From Granulibacter bethesdensis (lineage in GTDB: Bacteria > Pseudomonadota > Alphaproteobacteria > Acetobacterales > Acetobacteraceae), in the NCBI RefSeq assembly GCF_001889545.1, contig NZ_CP018194.1, positions 248,001-312,000 on the forward strand: a stretch of 64,000 nt of DNA, written 5' to 3'. A program made the position numbers and the translations under genes. The notes under the pieces are model-generated. The model searched no databases and was not told the origin of the DNA. It worked only from the letters and a program-made list of their open reading frames with translations. Below, piece after piece: positions 9,625-19,400 of this stretch (its first letter is position 1; each line of letters begins with the position of its first letter).

Positions 9625-10904
9625 GATCGTCTCCCTGGAACTGGCGGGGGTAGTATCATTCCGCGTCCGTGCTGAATAACACGGTCTCCGAATTTATCAC
9701 GCAGCTGATCCAGCGCTTTCCGGGCTGCGGCGCGTCTGGTGCTGGTCTGGTCCATTAAATCACCGGGATCGGCCAGGGAAGCGCTGACCAGCGGTGAAGC
9801 CCCCAGCCCGATCAGGCGAAAACGGGTGCCATCGGTTTCTTTTTCCAGCAGGTTGCGTCCTGATTCGAACAGTGTTTCGGGCAGGCAGGTCGGCCTGTGC
9901 AGGCGACGACTGCGGGTGCGCTGGGCGAAACCGGCGGTTTTCAGCTTCAGCACGATGCCCGACGCAGCCAGATCCTGCTCCCTCAGGCGGCGCGCCAGTT
10001 TTTCAGCCATACGCCAGAGATGCCGCTCCAATGTCTCCTGGTCGCTGATATCGGCTTCAAAGGTGGTTTCCGCACTGACGGATTTCGTGTCGCGCTCAGG
10101 GGAGATACGACGGGAATCTTCTCCCCTTGCCCTCCGCACCAGGCCTGGCCCGTCATCGCCGAGGCGTCGCCGTGCTTCGCGGTCATCCAGTGCCTGCAAC
10201 TGCCCCAGCAGCACGATGCCCTGCGCAGCCAGATGACTGGCCTGCGCGGCTCCGATTCCAGGCAGCAGGCGGACCGGCTCCGATGCCAGCACCTGTGCGG
10301 CTTCTGCCCCAATGACGCTGAAGCCGCGTGGCTTGTCCCGACCGGCAGCGATCTTGGCCATCAACCGGTTGGCGGCCAGTCCGATGGAGACGGTCACGCC
10401 CAGCTCTGCTTCCACCTGTTGTGCGAACCGTGCCAGCACACAGGCCGGGGACATACCGTGAAGTGCCTCCGTGCCAGACAGATCAAGGGCGGCTTCATCA
10501 ATGGACAAAGGCTGCACCAGAGGCGTCAGCGCCAGCATCATCTCCCGGATACGATGGGCGGCGGCACGATATTTTGGAAAATCGGGCGGCAGAACAACGG
10601 CGTCCGGGCAGGCTTTCAGGGCCTGAAACATCGGCATGGCACTGCGCACCCCCTGCATCCGGGCTATATAGCAGGCAGCCGCGACGACGCCCCGTTTGCC
10701 GCCGCCGACCAGAACGGGCTTCGCGGCCAGTTCCGGGCGATCATGTTTTTCGACACTGGCATAAAAAGCATCGCAATCGACATGCGCGACGGTCAGTTGA
10801 TGCAATTGCGGATGACGAACGATCCGGCGGGAGCCGCAGGTGCAGCGCAGCCCTGCCGGCGCAGCCAGACAGTCCCGGCACAGCGAGGTGGCTGTTGCCG
10901 TCAT
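9621..10904 (-). CDS. dinB: DNA polymerase IV (Y-family translesion polymerase)
   Basis: A 427-residue Y-family polymerase that copies past DNA lesions. The palm begins with AHVDCDAFYASVE, giving the first catalytic Asp; PLSIDEAALDLSG carries the S-I-D-E motif with the second catalytic acid pair; helix-hairpin-helix thumb and a little-finger domain follow. The N-terminus has the extra CRDCL...CTCG cysteine module found in alphaproteobacterial DinB, a likely zinc site. The ATG at 10904 overlaps the ROK kinase stop as ATGA, which supports this start over one 11 codons upstream. The stop overlaps the next gene as CTGA, so three genes are likely co-translated. I see no SOS box directly upstream because the gene is internal to the operon. 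Confidence 0.93.
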   Translation of the reverse strand: MTATATSLCRDCLAAPAGLRCTCGSRRIVRHPQLHQLTVAHVDCDAFYASVEKHDRPELAAKPVLVGGGKRGVVAAACYIARMQGVRSAMPMFQALKACPDAVVLPPDFPKYRAAAHRIREMMLALTPLVQPLSIDEAALDLSGTEALHGMSPACVLARFAQQVEAELGVTVSIGLAANRLMAKIAAGRDKPRGFSVIGAEAAQVLASEPVRLLPGIGAAQASHLAAQGIVLLGQLQALDDREARRRLGDDGPGLVRRARGEDSRRISPERDTKSVSAETTFEADISDQETLERHLWRMAEKLARRLREQDLAASGIVLKLKTAGFAQRTRSRRLHRPTCLPETLFESGRNLLEKETDGTRFRLIGLGASPLVSASLADPGDLMDQTSTRRAAARKALDQLRDKFGDRVIQHGRGMILPPPVPGRRS

Positions 10905-11845
10905 CCCGGCAGAGGCTCTGGCGCCGGCCATAACCATGCCGCACCGCGCACGCCGGAACTGTCACCGTGCCGGTTTTTCAGTACTGGCGTATCGCAGCGG
11001 TCATTGAAAACATGGCGGGCCATCAGGCCGGGCACGATGCTGTAGAGGTGGTCCATGGCCGATAATCCCCCACCCAGCACGATGGCATCGGGGTCCAGCA
11101 CATTGACGATCGCTGCCAGCCCGCGTGCCAGCCGATCCGCATGTCGGTCCAGCGCCTGTTGCGCAGCAAAATCGCCCGCCCGCGCACGCGCAGGCAGGTC
11201 ATGAGCGTCGTGGCAGCCGGGACCATCGCAGGAGGCGGCCAAAGCCGGTCCGCTGAGATAGGTTTCCAGACAGCCATGCTGTCCGCACCAGCAGGCCGGT
11301 AAGGGCAGATCCTCTGCATCGGGCCATGGCAGCGGATTATGCCCCCATTCTCCGGCAATACGGTGGCGCCCGGTCAGGGCATGGCCATTGACCACTATTC
11401 CACCCCCACAACCCGTGCCCAGAATCACACCGAACACGATGTTCATCCCCGCGGCTGCCCCATCAGAGGCCTCGCTGAGTGCAAAGCAGTTGGCATCATT
11501 TTCCACCCTGATCGGGCGATGCAGAAGCTCTGCCAGATCACGATCCAGAGCATGACCGATCAGATAGGTAGAGTTGGCGTTCTTCACCAGTCCGGTCCGG
11601 GCGTCGATGGTGCCGGGAATGCCCATGCCGACACTGCCATGCCCGCCCAGCGCCTGTTCCGCCGCTTCCACCATGGAGGCGATCTGGCGCAGTGAAGGGT
11701 CATAAAATGATGGGGTTATGGCGCGACGGCGGTACAGGATATCGCCATCCCGTCCCAGAGCGACAATCTCCGTCTTGGTGCCGCCAAGATCAATGCCGAT
11801 ACGGAAATCGGGGCCGATACGAAAATCAGGAATGCCATGCGCCAT
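10901..11845 (-). CDS. ROK-family sugar kinase (fructokinase/N-acetylglucosamine kinase-like)
   Basis: A 314-residue ROK protein. It has the N-terminal ATP-binding motif IGIDLGGTKTE, the catalytic-region ENDANCFALSE, the glycine-rich GVILGTGCGGG, and a zinc motif CWCGQHGCLETYLSGP preceded by GEWGHNPLPW. Proteins with this pattern phosphorylate fructose, mannose or N-acetylhexosamines; the exact sugar cannot be read here. There is no helix-turn-helix, so it is a kinase and not a NagC-type repressor. Just before the P-loop the sequence PDFRIG is repeated twice because of an 18-base tandem duplication (11795-11830). Starts at GTG 11851 and ATG 11845 are both possible. Its stop overlaps the dinB start. 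Confidence 0.88.
   Translation of the reverse strand: MAHGIPDFRIGPDFRIGIDLGGTKTEIVALGRDGDILYRRRAITPSFYDPSLRQIASMVEAAEQALGGHGSVGMGIPGTIDARTGLVKNANSTYLIGHALDRDLAELLHRPIRVENDANCFALSEASDGAAAGMNIVFGVILGTGCGGGIVVNGHALTGRHRIAGEWGHNPLPWPDAEDLPLPACWCGQHGCLETYLSGPALAASCDGPGCHDAHDLPARARAGDFAAQQALDRHADRLARGLAAIVNVLDPDAIVLGGGLSAMDHLYSIVPGLMARHVFNDRCDTPVLKNRHGDSSGVRGAAWLWPAPEPLPG
11795..11830. repeat. 18-bp tandem duplication inside the ROK kinase gene
   Basis: Units 11795-11812 and 11813-11830 are identical except for two positions. Each encodes PDFRIG, placed immediately before the nucleotide-binding motif. The duplication keeps the frame and lengthens the N-terminus by six residues. Confidence 0.8.
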
Positions 11846-11959
11846 GATCACGTGATGCCGCAGCTATCGGCCATGCTCAAGCGCCAATGCTGCTTGTTCT
11901 CATGGTCTCTATGGCAGGGCGGGCTTGTCCTGTTGGACAGAAGAGCGGAGAATTACGTC

Positions 11960-12247
11960 ATGGCCGAAACTGTTCTGGATGTCAGGGGCCTCAGTTGCCC
12001 TTTGCCTGTGCTCCGTGCCAACCGTGCCCTACGGGGTATGGCGGCAGGGGACCGTCTGCGGGTGCAGGCGACCGATCGTGCCTCCGTGGCGGATTTCCAT
12101 GCTTTCTGTCGAGAGACCGGCCATGCTCTGGTGGCCTGGAGCGAGGAAGGCGGCGTGTTCAGTTTCGTGATCAGGCGCCGCGGCGATCCTTTCCCTTCCG
12201 GATCGTCCACGGATCGGGGGGAGGGGCAGGGCACCGTTTCCGGCTGA
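11960..12247 (+). CDS. TusA/SirA-like sulfurtransferase family protein
   Basis: A 95-residue protein. MAETVLDVRGLSCPLPVLRA contains the CPxP motif of TusA-family proteins, with the Cys that carries persulfide sulfur; the rest follows the two-layer alpha/beta fold (LRVQATDRASVADF, FCRETGH). TusA relays sulfur for tRNA 2-thiouridine or for molybdenum cofactor and sulfur metabolism; which process applies here is unknown. The C-terminal 20 residues are charged and not part of the usual domain. The ATG at 11960 is preceded by GGAG about ten bases away. It is divergent from the ROK-dinB operon and 105 bases before xseB. Confidence 0.85.
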   Translation: MAETVLDVRGLSCPLPVLRANRALRGMAAGDRLRVQATDRASVADFHAFCRETGHALVAWSEEGGVFSFVIRRRGDPFPSGSSTDRGEGQGTVSG

Positions 12248-12352
12248 TCAGAGACGCAGGCGGCGGGGGCTGAAGGCTCTATCCAAAACGCCGCACAGCC
12301 GCTACGAGACTGGCCCTTCGATGCCCGCGGCAGGATAGAGGCAGGAATTGGC

Positions 12353-12619
12353 ATGAGCGACGCGAAAAGCGGACCGTCATCTGTGTCTTCCGCTCCCATC
12401 GAGTCCTTGTCTTTCGAGGATGCGCTGGCCGAGCTGGAGCAGATTGTGCGTACCCTTGAAGGCGGCCAGCAGAAACTGGAACACGCTATTGCCGCGTATG
12501 AGCGTGGCAATGCACTGCGTCGCCACTGCGAGACGAAGCTTGCGGATGTCGAGGCGCGGGTGGCGGCGATTGTGGAATCAGCGGATGGCGTCACCGGTAC
12601 CCGTCCTCTGAGCGACTGA
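12353..12619 (+). CDS. xseB: Exodeoxyribonuclease VII small subunit
   Basis: An 88-residue protein with the typical two-helix XseB core: LSFEDALAELEQIVRTLE, then KLEHAIAAYERGNALRRHCETKL. The small subunit binds several-fold to XseA to form the enzyme that degrades single-stranded DNA from both ends. In alphaproteobacteria xseB commonly precedes ispA and dxs, as seen here, which supports the call. xseA itself is not in the window. The Ser/Pro-rich first 16 residues are variable in the family. Confidence 0.95.
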   Translation: MSDAKSGPSSVSSAPIESLSFEDALAELEQIVRTLEGGQQKLEHAIAAYERGNALRRHCETKLADVEARVAAIVESADGVTGTRPLSD

Positions 12620-12675
12620 GAGTTCGACCGGAAACGGATTATGATGACCATCATCCATACGGGAATGAAGCGGAT

Positions 12676-13605
12676 ATGACCGTGGCGACGCCTGAGCTTG
12701 CCCATACGCTGCCGGCCTCGGCTTTAAAGGAGGCCCTGACCCGTCGCGCCCATGAGGTCGAGGCGACGCTGGATCGTCTGCTGCCTGTTCCTCCCGGCCC
12801 GGAGTCACGGGTGGTGGAGGCGATGCGCTATGCGGTTCTGAATGGTGGCAAGCGTCTGCGGGCGTTTCTGGTGCTGGAAAGTGCTGCCCTGTTCGATGGG
12901 GTCGCCGCTGAATCCGGTGTGCGGACCGCGGCCTCGGTCGAAATGCTGCATGCTTATTCTCTGGTGCATGATGATCTTCCGGCGATGGATGATGACGATC
13001 TGCGCCGAGGCAAACCCTCTGCTCATCGCGCTTTTGATGAGGCAACCGCGATTTTGGCCGGTGATGCCCTTCAGACCAGTGCGTTCGAATTGCTGGCGGA
13101 TGCGGCCACGCATCCTGATCCTGCCGCGCGCTGTGCGTTGGTGCTGGCGTTGGCCCGGGCTGTGGGTGCGGATGGCATGGTCGGTGGTCAGATGATCGAT
13201 ATGGCATCGGAAGGACGGGCGCTGACGGCGGAGCAGGTGGGGCGTCTGCATGCCCTGAAAACCGGGCGGCTGATTCAGTACAGTGCTGAGGCAGGCGGTA
13301 TTCTCGGCGCGGCCACGCCAGCTCAGCAGGAAGCTCTGGCCTCTTACGGGCGTGATCTCGGGGCGGCGTTCCAGATTGTGGACGATATTCTGGATACTGA
13401 AGGCACGGCGGAAGAACTTGGTAAGACCGCCGGTAAGGATGAAGCCGCCGGCAAGGCGACGTTCGTTGCTGTGCTCGGTATCGACGGGGCAAAGCGCGAA
13501 GCACAGGCTCTGGCCGACCGTGCGAAGGCGGCTTTGTCCGTGTTCGGTGGGCGGGCGGCGATGCTGACCGCTCTGGTCGATTATGTTCTGGCGCGCCGTA
13601 GCTGA
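12676..13605 (+). CDS. ispA: Farnesyl diphosphate synthase (polyprenyl synthetase)
   Basis: A 309-residue trans-prenyltransferase. The first Asp-rich motif is DDLPAMDDDD (about residues 100-109), followed by LRRGKPS; the second is VDDILD in the C-terminal half. NGGKRLRAFL is the conserved isopentenyl-diphosphate binding segment. It condenses IPP with DMAPP and GPP to make C15 farnesyl diphosphate, the precursor of hopanoids, ubiquinone and undecaprenol. It lies 56 bases after xseB and 69 bases before dxs, so precursor supply and condensation are encoded together. Geranylgeranyl synthase activity cannot be excluded by eye. Confidence 0.93.
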   Translation: MTVATPELAHTLPASALKEALTRRAHEVEATLDRLLPVPPGPESRVVEAMRYAVLNGGKRLRAFLVLESAALFDGVAAESGVRTAASVEMLHAYSLVHDDLPAMDDDDLRRGKPSAHRAFDEATAILAGDALQTSAFELLADAATHPDPAARCALVLALARAVGADGMVGGQMIDMASEGRALTAEQVGRLHALKTGRLIQYSAEAGGILGAATPAQQEALASYGRDLGAAFQIVDDILDTEGTAEELGKTAGKDEAAGKATFVAVLGIDGAKREAQALADRAKAALSVFGGRAAMLTALVDYVLARRS

Positions 13606-13674
13606 AGCGCTTTTTGATGAGGCGCCCTTCCGGTGTCCCGGAATGGACGCGTCGGTGTGAGTGAGACTGACTTT

Positions 13675-15681
13675 ATGACTGATACAACCCCTGGCCGTCG
13701 CCATGAGACTCCGACCCTGGACCGTGTTCGTTACCCGTCTGATTTACGGAACATGTCATCGGAGCAACTGCGCGCGGTTGCGGATGAGCTTCGTGCGGAG
13801 ACGGTAGACGCTGTCTCGGTCACGGGCGGGCATCTTGGCGCGGCGCTTGGCGTGATTGAGCTGACGGTGGCGATCCATGCGGTGTTCGACACGCCGTCTG
13901 ACCGTCTGATCTGGGATGTTGGTCATCAGGCTTATCCTCACAAGATCCTGACAGGTCGCCGGGATCGTATTCGCACGCTGCGGATGGGTGGGGGTCTGTC
14001 CGGCTTTACGAAGCGTTCGGAGAGCGAATACGACCCGTTCGGCGCGGGCCACAGCTCGACCTCGATCTCGGCTGGACTTGGCATGGCGGTGGCGCGCGAT
14101 CTGCGGCGTGCGGCGGGCGAGGTCGGGGCGGGACCGGAGCATGTGATCGCTGTGATCGGCGACGGGGCGATGAGCGCGGGGATGGTGTATGAGGCGATGA
14201 ACAACGCCGGCAGCCTGAAGTCGCGTCTGGTGGTGATCCTGAACGACAATGACATGTCGATTGCGCCTCCTGTGGGGGCGATGTCGGCATATCTGTCGCG
14301 TCTGCTGTCATCGCGGAGCTTCCTGAACCTGCGTGATCTGGCTGGGAAGATGGCGCGCCATTTCCCGCGGGGGATCGAGCGGACGGCGCGCCGTGCGGAG
14401 GAATATGCCCGCGGCATCCTGACGGGCGGCACGCTGTTCGAGGAGCTGGGCTTCTATTACGTAGGCCCGATTGACGGTCATAATCTGGATCATCTTCTGC
14501 CGGTTCTGCGCAATGTGCGGGATGCGGAGGAGACGGGTCCGATCCTGGTGCATGCGATCACGCGGAAGGGGCATGGCTATGCCCCTGCGGAGGCGTCTGC
14601 GGACAAATATCACGCGGTGAGCCGGTTCAATGTTGTGACGGGCGAGCAGATCAAGCCTGCGCCTGTTCCGGGCGCGAAGCCTGCGCCGCCGACCTACACG
14701 AAAGTCTTTGCAGAGGCGCTGATTGCGGCGGCGGAGGATAATCCCCGGGTGGTTGCGATCAATGCGGCGATGCCGTCGGGCACGGGTCTGGATGCGTTTG
14801 AGAAGCGCTTCCCGGATCGTTGCTTTGATGTCGGGATCGCGGAGCAGCATGCGGTGACGTTTGCGGCTGGTCTGGCGGTGGAGGGGATGGTTCCGTTCTG
14901 CGCGCTGTATTCGACCTTCCTGCAACGCGGTTATGACCAGCTGGTGCATGACGTTGCGATCCAGAACCTTCCGGTTCGCTTTGCGATTGACCGTGCGGGT
15001 CTGGTGGGTGCCGATGGCGCGACGCATGCTGGCAGCTTCGACATGGCGTATCTGGGCTGTCTGCCCGGGATGATGATCATGTCTCCGTCTGATGAGGCGG
15101 AGCTCGTGCATGCTGTGGCGACGGTTGCGGCGTATGATGCGGGGCCGAGTGCGGTGCGTTATCCGCGTGGTGAAGGCGTGGGTGTTGCGCTGCCGCGTGA
15201 TGGGAAAGGTCGCCTGCGCGGGGATATCCTGCCGATCGGTCAGGGCCGCATCGTGCGGGATGGCCGGAGCGGGATCGCGATCCTGAGCATAGGCACTCGG
15301 TTGCAGGATGCCCTGCTGGCAGCGGATGATCTTGCCACGCATGGCCTGACGGTGACGGTGGCGGATGGCCGCTTTGTGAAGCCGCTGGACACGGCGCTGG
15401 TGGAGCGTCTGGCGCGGGAGAACGACGTTCTCGTGGTCGTTGAGGAAGGCTCGATAGGCGGCTATGCCAGCCACGTGATGCAGCATCTGGCGCAGTCCGG
15501 CCTGCTGGATGGGCGCGATGGCCATGCCCTGAAAATCCGCTCCATGATCCTGCCGGATCGCTATATCGACCATGATACACAGCCAAACCAGATCAGACAG
15601 GCCGGACTTGACCATCAGGCAATTCGCGATACCGTCCTGAAACTGGCTGATGTCAATGTAACGGCGCCGCAGCCCGCCTGA
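13675..15681 (+). CDS. dxs: 1-deoxy-D-xylulose-5-phosphate synthase
   Basis: A 668-residue thiamine-diphosphate enzyme that condenses pyruvate and glyceraldehyde 3-phosphate, the first step of the MEP isoprenoid route. Visible are [18 protein letters not shown], the TPP-binding [18 protein letters not shown] ending in LNDNDMSI, and the transketolase pyrimidine-domain segment [16 protein letters not shown] with the catalytic Glu. The last third is the transketolase C-terminal domain ([14 protein letters not shown]). ATG 13675 gives the usual N-terminus ahead of [14 protein letters not shown] starts at 13633 and 13657 are also in frame. The stop shares its last base with the tlyA start. Confidence 0.96.
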   Translation: MTDTTPGRRHETPTLDRVRYPSDLRNMSSEQLRAVADELRAETVDAVSVTGGHLGAALGVIELTVAIHAVFDTPSDRLIWDVGHQAYPHKILTGRRDRIRTLRMGGGLSGFTKRSESEYDPFGAGHSSTSISAGLGMAVARDLRRAAGEVGAGPEHVIAVIGDGAMSAGMVYEAMNNAGSLKSRLVVILNDNDMSIAPPVGAMSAYLSRLLSSRSFLNLRDLAGKMARHFPRGIERTARRAEEYARGILTGGTLFEELGFYYVGPIDGHNLDHLLPVLRNVRDAEETGPILVHAITRKGHGYAPAEASADKYHAVSRFNVVTGEQIKPAPVPGAKPAPPTYTKVFAEALIAAAEDNPRVVAINAAMPSGTGLDAFEKRFPDRCFDVGIAEQHAVTFAAGLAVEGMVPFCALYSTFLQRGYDQLVHDVAIQNLPVRFAIDRAGLVGADGATHAGSFDMAYLGCLPGMMIMSPSDEAELVHAVATVAAYDAGPSAVRYPRGEGVGVALPRDGKGRLRGDILPIGQGRIVRDGRSGIAILSIGTRLQDALLAADDLATHGLTVTVADGRFVKPLDTALVERLARENDVLVVVEEGSIGGYASHVMQHLAQSGLLDGRDGHALKIRSMILPDRYIDHDTQPNQIRQAGLDHQAIRDTVLKLADVNVTAPQPA

Positions 15682-16421
15682 TGGCCAAGAAGCGTGCTGA
15701 TCAGCTTCTGGTGGAGCGCGGTCTGACGGAAAGCCGCTCCAGGGCGCAGGCCGTGATCATGGCCGGGCTGGTTTTCTCGCAGGAGCGCCGGATCGCCAAG
15801 GCTGGTGACCTGCTGCCGGAAGAGGCACCGCTGGAACTGCGTGGTCAGGATCATCCCTGGGTCTCGCGCGGGGGGCTGAAGCTGGCCCATGGTCTTGAGC
15901 ATTTCGGCCTGTCACCGCAGGGGCGCATTTGCCTCGATGTCGGGGCTTCTACAGGTGGCTTTACGGATGTACTGCTGAGCCATGGCGCGCTCAAAGTTCA
16001 TGCGGTTGATGTCGGCCATGGTCAGTTGGCCTGGAAATTACGGGCTGATGACCGTGTTGTGGTACGCGAAAAAACCAATGCCCGTCACCTGACCCCGGAG
16101 AGTCTCGGCGGTGACCGGATCGAGGTGGTGGTGTGTGATGCCAGTTTCATCGGCCTGCGCACTGTCCTGCCAGCCTCGCTGGAGATGGTCGTTCCCGGCG
16201 GATGGGCTGTTGCTCTGATCAAGCCCCAGTTTGAAGCCGGAAGAGACGCGATCGGTGCCAAGGGAGTGGTGCGCGACCCTGCTGTGCATGAGGCGGTCTG
16301 TAGCATGATTCAGGAGTGGTGGCAGGGCTTGCCTGGCTGGCGCGTGCTTGGAATCGAGCCCAGTCCGATCACCGGCCCTGAAGGCAATCGCGAATTTCTG
16401 ATTGCGGCGGTAAAGGAATAA
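15681..16421 (+). CDS. tlyA: TlyA-family rRNA 2'-O-methyltransferase / S4-domain protein
   Basis: A 246-residue protein with an N-terminal S4 RNA-binding domain (KKRADQLLVERGLTESRSRAQ) and an FtsJ-like SAM methyltransferase domain. In the latter CLDVGASTGGFTDVLL is the SAM-binding motif I and VVCDASFI is motif IV. In mycobacteria TlyA 2'-O-methylates cytidines in 16S and 23S rRNA. The alphaproteobacterial homologues sit beside dxs as here, and their exact nucleotides are less certain. The start ATG overlaps the dxs stop by one base (TGATG), so translation is probably coupled. A strong hairpin terminator follows the stop. Confidence 0.92.
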   Translation: MAKKRADQLLVERGLTESRSRAQAVIMAGLVFSQERRIAKAGDLLPEEAPLELRGQDHPWVSRGGLKLAHGLEHFGLSPQGRICLDVGASTGGFTDVLLSHGALKVHAVDVGHGQLAWKLRADDRVVVREKTNARHLTPESLGGDRIEVVVCDASFIGLRTVLPASLEMVVPGGWAVALIKPQFEAGRDAIGAKGVVRDPAVHEAVCSMIQEWWQGLPGWRVLGIEPSPITGPEGNREFLIAAVKE

Positions 16422-16426
16422 AAAAA

Positions 16427-16455
16427 GCCGGGATGCAGCGGCATCCCGGCTTTTT
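16427..16455. terminator. Rho-independent terminator, probably bidirectional
   Basis: GCCGGGATGC (16427-16436), loop AGCG, GCATCCCGGC (16441-16450), then five T. A run of A precedes the stem, so the minus strand also ends in T. It separates tlyA from the convergent NRPS gene and can serve both. Confidence 0.93.
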
Positions 16456-16472
16456 GGGTTCCAGTCCGGATG

Positions 16473-19400
16473 TCAGCTTTGCCGGCGTGCCGGAGAACCG
16501 GCCCAGACTGTGCCGGCCGGGATGGATTCTCCCTTCATGACCAGAGAAAGCGGCCCGATCCGGGCATCATCATTCACCGTGCTGCCATACAGCGCGATGG
16601 ACATGGTGCCGAGCGAGGTGCGTGCGCCCAGCCGGACCAGACCGATTTTCATGACCCGGTCCTCGAACAGATGGGTCTGCGGCCCGCAATTTGTGTCCAG
16701 TGCGGCATCGTCACCGATTTCCACCATATCGAATTCGGTCAGGTCGGTGGTGTCGGCGCAGATACGGTGTCCTACTTTCGCACCCAGCAGTTTCCACGAC
16801 CATGGCAGGAAAGGCGTGCCGCGGAATGGGTCGAGCAGGAACGGCACGGTCAGCCCTTCATAGGTGGCAGTAACCGCCTCGCTGAGCCACACGAACGGCG
16901 TCCACATCGGTACTTCCGCCGATTTATAGCGCCCGATCAGCACCCATTTCATCAGGGCGACACTCAGCAGGGACGGAACACCCATCACCGCGAAGTAGAT
17001 AAACGGCACCGCCGCGTAGGAGGCCAGCAATCCGTAATGGTCATAGGTCCAGTCGAAACAGCTCATCGCATGACCCAGCATGGCGATGAACAGCGCAGGT
17101 GGCAGCAGCACCCGAATACCTTCGATCAGCAGCCTCATACCGATGCGGATTGGCCCAGGACGGAAGGTCAGAGTCTCGGCATGGCAGGTAAAGCTCTGGC
17201 GTGTAGGAAGGATGAAGGAGGGGCTGCCGAGGCAGGTCTGACCGTCCTTGAGCGGTGCCTTGTCGGTTGCGGGCGGCACTGACAGACAGCCGACCAGACA
17301 CTCATCGGGGATGGAGGTGCCATCCGGCAGCAGGGCGGAGTTACCGACGAAGCTACGGCGGCCGATGATGGTCTTGCGCAGGTATAGCCTGCCATGGCGG
17401 ATATCGGCATCCCCCAGCATCACGCCATCGGCGATGAAAGCTTCCGGCCCGATGTCCAGCAAATCATGCGTGACGGAGGTTGCGGTAGAAATCTCGGTAT
17501 ATTCGCCGATTTTGGCACCCAGCGCCCGCATCCAGGGGACGACATAAAGCGTGGCGTAAATGGCATGGACAGCCCCCAGCGCCAGCTCCATCAGATGATC
17601 GACGAACCATTTCCGCAGGAAGAAAGCTGAGCGCACATCATATACGCCTGCCTTGACCCGCCCGAGCAGCAGCCAGCGGAGGATCACGATTTCGGCCAGC
17701 ATGAAGCTGATATACATGACCGACAGCAGCGGGATCAGGGCATAAAGCGGCACCGCGCCGATACTCCAGCGACCATCATGGAGCTGATCATAGATCACCA
17801 TGCCGGGCAGCAGTGGCACGAAGGCGATAACCGGGAATACAGCCATCACCAGTGACAGGGCGGTATCAAACACCACGCGGCGCAATGGGGTGACTTGTTC
17901 CGGCTGTGTTTCCGGTGCGGCTTTCGCAGTGAAGCTGGCGGGGGAGCCGGTCCAGATCTCACCGGCCGGGATTGTGCGGTCTGCGGACAGGGCAGACAAA
18001 TTGCCCAATTCGGCCCGGTCTTCCATCACCGCATCGCGTTCGACCACGGCGCGGGAACCGACATAACAATCCGCGCCGATCCTTATATGGCCGATATGAA
18101 GCATACCGCCTTCGATCGACACGTTGTTGAGGAACACCTCGTTGCCGATGCTGGTATCGGCGCCGATTTCGATCAGATCGGCAGCTCCGAATCCGACCGA
18201 ACCGAGATGGGCATCCTTGCCGACTTTCATCCCGAGCAGACGGCAATAAATACTGTAGGCAGGCGTGTCGGCCATGAAAGCCGCCGGCACGACCTGAAGC
18301 ATCCGCGATACGAACCACCAGCGGAAATAATAACTGCCCCATAGCGGATAGCTGCCGGGTTTATAGCGCCCGATCACCAGCCATTTCGCGGCAATGGCGA
18401 TGGCGGTAATGACCAGCGGCGTCAGCACGAAGGTGAATAATGTGCCGAGAATGGCCTGACGCAGCGTCCACTCGAATTCCATCAGGGCGGAGAAGACCAG
18501 GTACGGCACAATGTCCCGAATGGCCTGAAGGCCGAAAATCGGGATCAGGGCTACAGACTGGGCTGCGCCGCACAGGCGGTGACGCCATGGCGGCACGGTC
18601 TGGAAAGGTGGCAGGGCGGCGGTTGTGTCCCCGCTTGCCGTGTCGGCAAATTTGGCTGCCAGCCGGTCCAGTGTGCGGCACTCGTACAGATCCTGAATGG
18701 ACACAGAGCGGAACCGCTCATCCTGTCGCAGCCGTGAGACCAGCCCTGCCGCTGAAAGTGAATGGCCGCCGAGATCCTGAAAGAAATCGTCGGTGGTGCT
18801 GACCTGAATATGCGGAAACACGGCTTGCGCCGCCTCCACCAGTGCTGCCTCAGCCGGGGTGCGCGGCGCTACGATATCGCGTTTTTCCGGCGCAATGGTT
18901 TCAATGACGGCGGGAAGCGCCTTGCGGTTGATCTTACCGCTGGGCAGGCGGGGAATCTCGTCCAGCGCCAGAAACACGGTTGGCAGCATATAGGCGGGTA
19001 ATCTGGCCGCGAGCGCGGCGCGGATCGTTCCGGCATCGGGTGTTGTACCCTCGGCATAGGAAATGAACGCGACCAGATGTTGTGTGCCGGCGCTATCCTC
19101 ACGCAGCACGACCGCGGCCGCCCGCACCGCATCCAGCTTGCCGAGTTCGGCCTCTATTTCCCCGGTTTCAATGCGGTAGCCACGGAATTTGATCTGGTCG
19201 TCAATGCGGCCATGAAAGACGATGCGACCTTCCGTATCAAAGCTGGCCTTGTCGCCGGTGCGATACAGGACAGGGTCAGGAATGTCCGATGCATCCGCAG
19301 CCGCGAGAGGATTGCGGATGAACTTTTCAGCAGTCAGCTCAGGGCGGCCGATATAGCCGAGGGACACACCGGGGCCACCGATCAGTAACTCCCCGCTCTC

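Noticed and set aside
9897-11045. Long plus-strand open frame (382 codons) opposite dinB and the ROK kinase gene
   Set aside because: It is a shadow of the real minus-strand genes, which have clear polymerase and kinase motifs; its own product is Gln/His/Arg-rich without any domain.
14308-15615. Minus-strand open frame of 435 codons inside dxs
   Set aside because: Arg/His-rich antisense shadow of a highly conserved gene in GC-rich DNA; no motifs or start signals.
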